The translations under genes and the position numbers were made by a program. DNA of 40,790 nucleotides from Phytophthora quininea. Taxonomy: Eukaryota; Oomycota; Peronosporomycetes; Peronosporales; Peronosporaceae. The DNA lies in the NCBI GenBank assembly GCA_011947345.1, contig JAAVTG010000899.1:1-40790 (forward strand), written 5' to 3'. Positions 32,573-40,790 of the stretch are shown here, piece after piece. The notes under the pieces are model-generated. The model was not told the DNA's origin, did no database searches, and saw only the letters and a program-made list of their open reading frames with translations. Within the stretch, counting starts at the first letter, position 1. Each line of letters begins with the position of its first letter.

Positions 32573-32697
32573 GTTGCGACTTGCTTGGTCAAGCGATAAA
32601 TGGCTACGGTGATGTACTTTTAAAGTTTAAAAGCACTTTTAAAAGTGCGGCTCGGTCATTTTGGATCGCAAAGAAGGGAGGAAAAATACTCAGCACG
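32573..32697. promoter_or_regulatory. Bidirectional promoter, SHQ1 / RPT6
   Basis: Only 125 bp separate the divergent ATGs. The plus side has an Inr-like TCATTTT at 32656-32662, giving RPT6 a leader of about 40 nt. The middle carries ACTTTTAAAGT (32615-32625 region) and a perfect palindrome listed separately. Confidence 0.6.
32633..32648. repeat. 16-bp perfect palindrome in the SHQ1/RPT6 promoter
   Basis: GCACTTTTAAAAGTGC reads the same on both strands and lies between the two start codons. A related shorter ACTTTTAAAGT lies about 15 bp to its left. It is a candidate binding site for a dimeric factor serving both genes. Confidence 0.6.
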
Positions 32698-34032
32698 ATG
32701 ACAGCGGACGTGGCCATGGCGGACGGCAGCGCCGGGCTCACGAGCTACTACGAGCAGAAAATCGAGCACCTGGAGCTGACCGTGCGCGACGAGACGCAGA
32801 ACCTCCGCCGTCTGCAGGCGCAGCGCAACGAGCTCAACTCGAAAGGTAAAATCTTTCTCGAGTGATCATTATTTATTCCTACTAAAACCCCTATTTTTGT
32901 ATAATATCTTAGTCCGCTTGCTGCGTGAGGAGCTTCAACTCCTGCAAGAGCCCGGCTCGTATGTGGGCGAAGTGGTCAAGCAGATGGGCAAGTCCAAAGT
33001 GCTGGTTAAAGTGAACCCTGAGGGCAAGTACGTCGTGGACGTGGACAAGACCATCGACATTGCCAAGTGCACGCCCAACACGCGCGTGGCTCTGCGCAAC
33101 GACAGCTACGTGCTGCACAAGATCCTCCCCACCAAAGTGGACCCTCTGGTGTCGCTCATGAAGGTGGAGAAGGTGCCGGACTCGACCTACGACATGATCG
33201 GCGGTCTGGACAAGCAGATCCGCGAGATCAAGGAGGTCATTGAGCTGCCTATTAAGCACCCGGAGCTCTTTGATGCTCTGGGGTTGCCCAACCGAAGGGC
33301 GTGTTGCTTTACGGGCCTCCCGGCACCGGCAAGACGCTTCTGGCTCGTGCTGTGGCCCACCACACGGACTGCACGTTCATCCGTGTATCGGGTGCCGAGC
33401 TCGTGCAGAAATACATTGGCGAGGGCTCCCGTATGGTGCGCGAGCTCTTCGTTATGGCTCGTGAAGCCTCGCCCTCGATCATCTTTATGGATGAAATTGA
33501 CTCCATCGGTAGCTCCCGTATGGAAGGCGGCGGTGGTGACTCGGAGGTGCAGCGTACGATGCTGGAGCTGCTGAACCAGCTGGATGGCTTTGAGCCTGCA
33601 CAGAACATCAAGGTCATTATGGCGACCAACCGTATCGATATCCTGGATGCTGCGCTGCTGCGTCCTGGACGTATTGACAGAAAGATCGAGTTCCCGAACC
33701 CGACGGAAGGGGTGCGTGCACTTGATGCTGCTTATTTTTTTAAATTTGTGGGGGTTGTTAACGTTACTTTGTGTGTGTAGTCCCGTATTGATATCATGCG
33801 CATCCACTCGAGGAAGATGAACCTGCTGCGAGGCATTAACCTGAAGGTGATCGCCGAAAAGATGCCGACAGCTTCAGGTGCTGAATGTAAGGCTGTGTGC
33901 ACGGAAGCCGGCATGTTCGCACTGCGTGAGCGACGGATTCACGTGACTCAGGAAGACTTCGAGATGGCCGTGTCCAAGGTCATGAAGAAGGACTCGGAGC
34001 AGAATATGTCGATCAACAAGCTCTGGAAGTAA
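32698..34032 (+). CDS. RPT6: 26S proteasome regulatory ATPase RPT6 (PSMC5)
   Basis: This is one of the six AAA ATPases that unfold substrates at the proteasome base. An N-terminal coiled coil ([20 protein letters not shown]), an OB domain ([20 protein letters not shown]) and the AAA module are present: Walker A GPPGTGKT, pore-loop region [13 protein letters not shown], Walker B IIFMDEID, sensor-1 MATNRID and the Arg fingers [14 protein letters not shown]. The end is [25 protein letters not shown], matching RPT6. Exons: 32698-32845, 32913-33711 and 33781-34032, with introns of 67 and 69 nt. The frame breaks at the GGGG of 33280-33283, where one more G restores [17 protein letters not shown]. 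Repaired length is 399 residues. Confidence 0.96.
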
Positions 34033-34166
34033 GGTCCTTGCTTGTCTGGTTGGCTACTGGTGGTAAGACAGCCAGAGGGACGGATGTGACTAACGTTTCC
34101 TGCTTCAAAATTGAATGAGCTTTGCTTGCAATGTGGAGATGTGTTTGATCTGCTTAGACTGGTGTG

Positions 34167-36576
34167 TTACTTGGTGCTTTTAGGAGGCTCCCAGTTGTAG
34201 TTGTCGAAGAGTTGGTAGTCCAATGGGATTTTCTCTGGAAACTTGACCATGTTGTCGATGCCGCGCAGCGACATGGACGTGAACTCGGAATCAAAATTGG
34301 CATATGCGCCAGAGCGAGGGCGAAGCGGAGGTGAGCACATCGTACGCTTTAACAAACGAGTCCAGTCGATGTGGTGCTTGACGAAGAATGGGTGTAGCTT
34401 TACTGCAGCAGTTCCACCGCCGCCAGCTCTGCGTGCTCCAAGCCGCTCTCGTGGGTCTGTGCACAGAAGACTCGCGATGAGATCACGTGCCTCACTGCTC
34501 ATCTGGGATGGATACGTTACTACGCCGTTCATGATCAGCGAGTAGAGCTGAGCTCTGTTTTGCGCAGTGTAAAACGGCGGTCGGCCTGTCAACATCTCGT
34601 AGAGCATGCACCCAAGCGCCCAAAATCGACCGCTTTGCCGTATCCTCGGGTTGGCGTTGATGGTGATGCAGATGCAGACGACCGGTCACCCAGCACAAGC
34701 ACTTCCGGTGCGATGTAATCTTTGATCCACAAAATGTTGACGCCAGAGTCCAATCGTCGATTCCTGGCTTGGAAAGACCAAAGTCCGCGAGACGAATGTG
34801 GCCTTGCTGATCCAGCAATATGTTCTCGGGCTTGAGGTCGCGATAGATGATATCTTGCTGGTGCAAGTGCTCCAGCGCGAGAAGAACTTCAGACAAATAG
34901 AAAGCGGCCACAGGCTCGGTGAACTGGCCGCGCTGCGAGATGTGGAAGAAGAGCTCGCCGCCTGGACAATAATCGAGCACAAGGTGCAGATGGTCGATGG
35001 TCTGAAAGCAAGCGTGCATCTTCACGATGAACGGGTGATCGCGGCATCGCGTCAGTACAGTCTTCTCTGCTTTTGAGTGTTGGATCTGGTTCTGCGCTGC
35101 AATGGCCTTCTTGCTGAGCGTCTTGATTGCTACCAGTGATCCCGAGGGCAGATGCCGCGCCACCATGACGTGTCCAAAGCCACCTCGGCCGATGACTTTC
35201 AGCGGCTCGTATTGACGAAGCATATACCCGCCGCTATAGCTCTCAGCGACACTAACCGCCTGAACAACGCGAATGTCTGTGATAAGTGGCACAGATGCTG
35301 CTGGCGCTGGTCTTTTCAACGGTGACGGCGGTTTGCCTCCGGTTGGTGTAACAGTAGCAGTCATGGGAGTCGATGCCGGTACAGGAGAAGCTGCGCGATG
35401 AGCAATGACCTTAGCCTTGAGTATTGGCGAGTGCAAACGGCTTCCAGGTTTGCTTGGGGAGTTTGACTGCGAACCAGGTTTTGTAGGACTGGGAGTTTTA
35501 GGTGCTGATACGGATGTCGATGCTGGGACAACAAAATGAAGCGTGAGGTCTGTCGCTGCGGCGGTTGGCTTAACTGGTGCCAATGAAGATGCAGCAGTAG
35601 TTGTTGCGTGTACCTTGGGGCTGTCATTAGTAAGACCCGAAGGAATAGTAAGCCCAGCCAGTTTTGAAGATGTGTTTGTATCTCCGGCGGGAGCACAAAG
35701 CGCTAACCTCTGCTGGTGTCGCTGAGGAGATGATGCTTGCCTCATCATCGCCATCGTTGCGGAATCGAATTGCCGTGAAGTCTCAAACGCGGATGCGAAG
35801 CGAATACGAGGACTTTGGCCTTCACGCGAGCTCGACGGACTTTGCACAATCACTGAGAACCGAGTCGCCGCATCTTTTTGTTGGTTGCTTGGACGAAGTT
35901 GCTGGAGACTCTCCCAAGGCCAAATGAAGTGGAAGAGCCGACGCCCCGTGTTTTCCACGAATCCATTCATGCACAGCTCGTGGCAGTGCTCTGGCCCAAT
36001 TTCCTGCTCCGCAACGATTTCCTCTTGCGTGTCCAGACTAAAGTGGCGATGTGAGTTCTTATGGCTCGAGGAGAAGGATGCCCGGACGCTTTGACCTAGT
36101 TGAACGAGCTGCTGACTTCCTGCGGGCTTGTTGCCGCAGTTTCGAGCGTCAGAAGAGCTGTTGCTTCTCAATTGCACCTTCAACAAGCTTGTTCGAGTAC
36201 CCCGAGTAACTCGGCAAACGATCGTGCTGCTCTCTCTTTCCACGCCACCATCGGCCTCATTTTCCACCGTCAATACACTGTCAGCTTCATCGTCGTGGGT
36301 ATCATTGTTGTTGTGCTTTCCAGTATTCCATCGTGTCCAGTGTGGAAGTAAACTCGAGATGCTCGAGAGCGTAATGAGGCGTAAAGGTCGCTGGGACTTG
36401 TGATTCCGGCGGCTGTTCTCGACGTCAACACCGTTCTTATCGAATTGGCAGCGCCGTAATTGTGCACCCGCGGCGTTCATCATTTGTTTGATTCCGTGAA
36501 TTGCCATCGGCGTATAGTCGTGGAAGTGGAGAATAAGTGTGCCTAAATACAAGCAAAACGTGGTGATTAGCTCCAT
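34167..36576 (-). CDS. AGC-type Ser/Thr protein kinase
   Basis: This is a cytosolic or membrane-tethered kinase of the PKA/S6K/SGK group. The catalytic part has the Gly loop IGRGGFGHVMVARH, VAIKTLSKK, DYCPGGELFFHISQRG, IIYRDLKPENILL, ADFGLSK and, after repair, [32 protein letters not shown] and DPRERLG. The AGC tail ends PLDYQLFDNYNWEPPKSTK, with FDNYNW in the hydrophobic-motif position. A Ser/Thr/Pro-rich disordered region precedes the kinase. Frame breaks at 34721-34723 and 34622-34625 each need one base. The true start is unclear: methionine 35754 is possible, but the open frame runs to 36576 and meets a good splice acceptor at 36543, so it may continue into the next entry. Confidence 0.85.
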
Positions 36577-36610
36577 GCAAATTGGCTGTTTGAAATGTGT
36601 CGAAACTTAC

Positions 36611-38006
36611 CCCAGGCTCGCAAGGGTGACCGCAACTCGATACAAAAATTGCCGAGCAGCGCTGAGGATGCGTACGAGTGGACGAAGTACTCGGTATTCA
36701 TCAATGACAATATGCCGCTGGGTTCTGTCGCTGTGGGATGTTGAAAGTAAAAGAGATATCCTGTACGTATAATGGAGTTGTGAGTGGCAAATACTTCGCA
36801 TTTGATTCAGAAACCCCACGTACCGTCCAAGATCACAAATACTCGTGATACAATTTTGCCAGTCTTCCGACCACGCTTTGTGAGCACTGGCTGCGTGCTG
36901 AGGTTGATGCCATGGAAGAATGATGTTTTTACGCTGGACTCGTTCGTAGTTTCAGAGATATCGGGCTGTGCGATAGTTGGCTCTTCGATCACGATATTTT
37001 CTGTCATGGTGTAAGTGCTGGTTTCTTTATGGACTCCGGCAAAGGTGCTACCAACACGGAATGAGGTCGAGACGGAAGCTGTGACCACATCGGACACTCG
37101 ATAAAGATCATGAATTTGACGAGTGCAAGAATAGTTGGCACTTCCAGGATTAGAGCAAAACTTACAGCGAAGTGGATATTGTCTCCTAAGATTAGTCCTT
37201 TGAGACGGAACTGCATTATCCACTGGTCAGACAAGGGGAAATGTTTGTGTCGCTCTCAGCACACCAAGTATCTGTCATCAAACTTTTGAAGATGGAGCTC
37301 AATGTCCAAAGCTGGTCATAGATGCTGGAAGATGGGGCTGGTCTTGTGATGTGTTGACTCAAATCGATGTTGGTCCATTGTACTTGGATTCTCCGTGCAA
37401 CATCGCGCTCCACCGACGAATCAAACCGACTTTGGTATCTGATCGTCGTGGAAAGCTCGGCATTGAACTCCAGGATGGAACGGGCAGCATAGCTTCGTCC
37501 GTAGAAATAGCAGCGGTCGGAGAACTGTCACCACTTGTGTTGCCATCCTCTGAATCACCGGAACTCTCAAACGAAAGACTGCTGCAGTCGGAGAAGGGGC
37601 TGCGACTATAGGACCATGATGTCTCCCAATATTCGCGAGGTTCGTCGTCATCGTCGACGATCTTGTACTCGCTCTCACTGGTAGAAATCGACGAGCCTGG
37701 TTCCATGCAGTCCGACAAATCGCCTACGTCTCCATTCTTCTCCTCAATGGGTGGGAATTCGCCCGCAGCATTGGTCTCGGGGGCTGCAGTACCTTGAGTT
37801 TCTTCAGAGTTACCAGCGTTTTTGTATGTGGGATCACTCCACGGAGACTCCATTGTGCCAGTCGTCACTAAGTGATTGTTACGATGGTTGAGTACTGATT
37901 GCGTCGGCGCACTTGAACACGTTTGTCCCCTGGGAGATCTCCCAGGTGGCTCACGCCCAACCAGACTGAGGTGTCCACGTAAAGTCTTGGTGTCGGCAAA
38001 CCTCAT
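36611..38006 (-). CDS. Unrecognised multi-exon coding region, possible N-terminal part of the AGC kinase gene
   Basis: No family is recognised. ATG 38006 (MRFADTKTLRGHLSLVGREP) follows an Inr-like TTCATTTGG on the minus strand. About 210 acidic, Ser-rich residues are followed by RRIQVQWTNIDLSQHITRPA, MQFRLKGLILGDNIHFA, a Ser/Thr-rich part, RKTGKIVSRVFVILDG, and IDEYRVLRPLVRILSAARQF running into a hydrophobic helix (FLYRVAVTLASLG). Frame changes occur near 37406, 37225 and 37160, from base losses and unresolved introns. The last exon ends at a strong donor (GTAAGT, 36610) that pairs with the acceptor at 36543 (68 nt), joining the kinase frame subject to one further base. Confidence 0.5.
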
Positions 38007-38101
38007 TGCCAGTTTTTCTTGTTTGCTGGAAAATACTGCGCCCAAATGAAGCTGTCACAATAAGCTGCAGCTGGAAGAGTGACACAGCCATTCATCGTTC
38101 G

Positions 38102-39393
38102 CTAGGCCGCGAGGTGTGGCATCCTGAAGTACCCTTCCAAGGAATTAATGTGTGCGCAGAGATCCCCAATGGATGGTGGAGGCGGACTTATTCGACGTTG
38201 CCACACCTGGCTGTCGTAGCGTTTCAACCCCGCAGCATCCGGTAAATCAACATGCTCTGTACTCGAAGATTTACCTGGGCCAAAGAGTCTCAGGTCTTGT
38301 GCAATTTGCAGCCAAGCCGCCATCGCAGTATCGAAAAATACCGTTTGTGTTTCCTCTTCTTCTCGATGCTTTCGCCCATTTGCTCTCCACAGTGGAAACC
38401 ATCGTCGGAAAATCTTTACCAATACTTCAGTCTTCTGATCAGCAGTCCATTCGTTCGTTACTACCTGACGAGCTTGGTGGATATCCCCATCGTTATCAGC
38501 CAGAATGGTCAACGCTGTACGAATACCATCACGAGACACTGCGACTCGAAAGCGCTCTGCTACCGCCATCGCGACACGCACTAGCCCACCAAACGCAGCG
38601 TCTGAGCTTCTCGCATCGTACAGAACACGAACCAGGGACGCAGCTTCTTGTTGCCCTTCAAACATCCACAGCGGCCAAATACGACGCAGAGATCGCACAA
38701 GACGATGCACTTTCGACTCGTCCCGGTAGGTTGCCCCAAACACTTCCTGCACATCGTCAACTGTAGCAAGCAAGAGCTGAAGCGAACAATTGCTACCGAC
38801 AACATCTCGAGGCAGTTCTCCTTTGAAGTTGGCCGTATGAACAGGCAGAGGAGCTACTGTAGTCGGACCAGCAGCAATAGCAACAGCGTTGCTTTTGCTT
38901 GTAGCCATATTTCATGCTTCCAGCTGTGCCTGGTGTCGCCGCAGTCCTCGGCGGCATGTGCTGGTCTGTAAGAAGTAAAAAGTCGATCACCTCCACGTGT
39001 CCGAGCCGCACAGCGATATGCAGTAGAGTATCGCCCAATGCCAATTTCCCTTCTCCACTGCCGAGAAGAACTCCATCTTCTCGTCCTGCTGAGCATTGCG
39101 CTGCTCCTCCCGTTCCAGCGAGTCGGTCAACGTCTCCAGCTGGGTCTGCTCGTGCATGCAGATATCCAGGTACGTGGCTCTGGAGACCTGCAGTCCACGC
39201 AGTTCCGGACGAAAACTAGATCGAAGAGCGTCCGCATCGCCATGATACGTCGCCACCACCTGCAGATGGCCACGGGATCAGCAAAAGTATCTTATTTGCC
39301 GATGGACAAGTTGAAGTTGAGGGCAGTAATCCTACCGACCATCTGGCGGAACTGCAGCGCGTCTTCAGGTGGAGCGCTGTGTGTCTGCCCCAT
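38102..39393 (-). CDS. Ankyrin-type protein with N-myristoylation-like start
   Basis: The first exon (39393-39340) encodes MGQTHSAPPEDALQFRQM; Gly2 and Ser6 fit an N-myristoylation site. An 80-nt intron (GTCGGT...TGCAG, 39260-39339) is followed by coiled coil (HEQTQLETLTDSLEREEQ) and an ankyrin-like repeat (LGDTLLHIAVRLGHVEVIDF). The C-terminal 250 residues are unrecognised, with two related blocks: RLVRSLRRIWPLWMFEGQQE and LVKIFRRWFPLWRANGRKH, possibly an internal duplication. One A is missing at 39045-39047 (plus-strand T run), and a further frame change lies near 38910. Membrane signalling is an inference. It is divergent from the kinesin and 95 bp upstream of the next minus-strand ATG. 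Confidence 0.65.
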
Positions 39394-39681
39394 TGATCCG
39401 ATGCAGGTCCGCAGCAACCAAGTTGAAGCGTCACGGCAGACTTGTGAAATATGTGTAGCCATTTACGATCAGACGACGACATCATTCGACTGGCTTTAGG
39501 TTGCACTGCAGACCAGAACGCGTTAGGCCCTGCAAGCACTCACACTTTGGTCGTCTCGACTTGCTCTACCACAGGAAGCCGAAGAAGCCGAAGAAAACCT
39601 CGTTCATCCAAGTCTAGCAAGAGCAATCCGTGATATTCGCTCTTAGCCAATCAGCATCCACTTCGGCCTCATTTGGCGTTA
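39394..39681. promoter_or_regulatory. Divergent promoter, ankyrin gene / kinesin-14
   Basis: This 288-bp stretch separates two divergent genes. TCATTTGG at 39669-39676 is an Inr-like element only about 11 nt before the kinesin ATG at 39682, so the kinesin mRNA may have a very short leader. No gene is supported here. Confidence 0.45.
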
Positions 39682-40790
39682 ATGCCACTCGCGGACGAGT
39701 TGGGGCTGGACATGGAGGCGCTGCCGCCGTCCCCGACGTCCTCCACGTCCTCCACGTCTTCCTTAGAAGCTCTACTAGCGGAAGACACTACTCCGCCACC
39801 GCAGATCTCAGCGCACCGCGTCATGTTCGGCCGCGACGTGATCCAAGTGCCTCTGAAGGAAGCGACGGGCGACGAATACGTGAATTTGGTGCTCTCGCAG
39901 CGGGAGTTCGACGTCATGGCTGTGCACTTGCCTCAATACGAAGAAGTTCCTGCGAGGAGCTGCTGGAGAGCATAACGCAGCTGCTGAAGGACTCGGAGAC
40001 CAAACGAAGACAACAAGTGGGGTCTACCGCCACAGAGTCCGCTGACTCGCTCTCCGCCTTCCAGAACCGACTACTTGAGATGGAATACGAGAGGAAGAGA
40101 CTCCATACAAAGGTAAAGGCAGCTAAAGCTCTGCAAAGCAGTCTTACAGACGAGAACACGACGCTCAGAGTGCAGGTGCAGGAGATGGAGCAACACGCTG
40201 TGGATGTGGAGCAGATCCTGCAGGAGAACGAGCTACTGAGAGACCAGACGCTACAGGTAGCAGGAGATGCGAATAAATGGAAACATATCGCGCAGAGTGC
40301 GCAGATGCAGCTCGAAGCTTGGCGGGAGAGCTTCGACAACTGAGGGAACAGGTGGCTGATGAACGGGACGAGGTACTGCTCACTACGCAGGATGCGTTTG
40401 CAATGGTGGTGGACGATATGAATCAACGGGAGCAAGTGCTACAACAGCAGTATCTGGCTGAGAAGAGAGAACGAGAGACTATGGCGGAGAAGTACTACGA
40501 GCTGTCGGGAAGAATCCGCGTCTTCTGTAGACTTCGACCAGGCCATGACGATGACGATGACGGCAGGTCACCGGCATTGGTTTTACCACGCCCCAATAAT
40601 GTTTTGGTCGCAGATTCCGGTAAGGAATTTGCGTTCGATCAAGTGTTTGGACCACAAAGTACACAGGCGCAGGTGTATGCTCAGCTAGAGCCGCTGGTCG
40701 TGTCTTTCACGGACGGATATAACGCCTGCATCATGGCGTACGGACAGACTGGCTCCGGCAAGACACACGATGGTTGGGAACAATGAAGGA
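39682..40790 (+). CDS. Kinesin-14 (C-terminal motor), partial at the window end
   Basis: This is a minus-end-directed microtubule motor of the Ncd/Kar3 type. A short N-terminal head (MPLADELGLDMEALPPSPTS) is followed by coiled coil (about 90-270: LLESITQLLKDSETKRRQ, LQVAGDANKWKHIAQSAQ, LREQVADERDEVL). The kinesin-14 neck then leads into the motor: YYELSGRIRVFCRLRPG, KEFAFDQVFGPQSTQAQVYA and the P-loop AYGQTGSGKTH. Having the motor after the coil and the GRIRVFCR neck defines the class. Frame breaks occur near 39947-39950, near 40330, and at 40763-40769, where two bases seem lost from an ACACAC run so that GKTH should continue as TMVGNNEG. The rest of the motor lies beyond the window. Confidence 0.9.

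Noticed and set aside
36611..38006. Assignment of the unrecognised region to the seipin family
   Set aside because: A charged stretch followed by a hydrophobic helix is suggestive, but the conserved seipin strand motifs could not be matched.

Overview
The window looks like nuclear DNA of an oomycete (Peronosporales/Pythiales-like). Genes are dense, on both strands and often only 50-150 bp apart. Coding DNA is GC-rich, and introns are few and short (about 59-132 nt, GTRNGT...YAG). Several genes have Inr-like start sites (TCATTYY). The gene content is eukaryotic: a 26S proteasome ATPase, SHQ1, WDR43/UTP5, CDK11, CCDC40 and kinesin-14, so the organism probably makes flagellate cells. Assignments come from reading motifs and remembered family features; no database was searched.

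Layout. 0.7-10.7 kb holds a flavohemoglobin, a tiny spliced minus-strand gene, a CDK11-like kinase, a FAD-dependent oxidoreductase, a tandem two-domain PrxQ/BCP peroxiredoxin, a small unknown gene, a membrane-anchored papain-type protease with a CfaD-like N-terminal region, and a mitochondrial PREY-like protein. 10.8-15.7 kb holds an ELYS-like nucleoporin, a PX plus RING-H2 protein and an unresolved coding patch. 15.7-21.8 kb is an AT-richer, gene-poor island with a pogo-like DNA transposon (open transposase, matching 25-bp terminal inverted repeats), a small fold-back repeat and decayed coding fragments. 21.8-34.0 kb holds an ABM-domain protein, CCDC40, an unknown gene, then WDR43/UTP5, an IQ-motif protein and SHQ1 on the minus strand, with RPT6 divergent from SHQ1. 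34.1-40.8 kb holds an AGC kinase with a possibly fused membrane-associated N-terminal part, an ankyrin-type gene with an N-myristoylation-like start, and a kinesin-14 cut by the window edge.

Functional themes. Flavohemoglobin and PrxQ both point to nitrosative and oxidative stress defence. SHQ1 (H/ACA snoRNP assembly) and WDR43/UTP5 (SSU processome) are neighbours in ribosome biogenesis, next to proteasome RPT6.

Reading caveat. Most long genes are interrupted by single-base shifts at short homopolymers. Nearly all are explained by one missing base, and one lies inside RPT6, which should be essential. The best explanation is residual indel error in the assembly rather than pseudogenes. CDS spans below are therefore gene extents; frame breaks and introns are noted for each entry.
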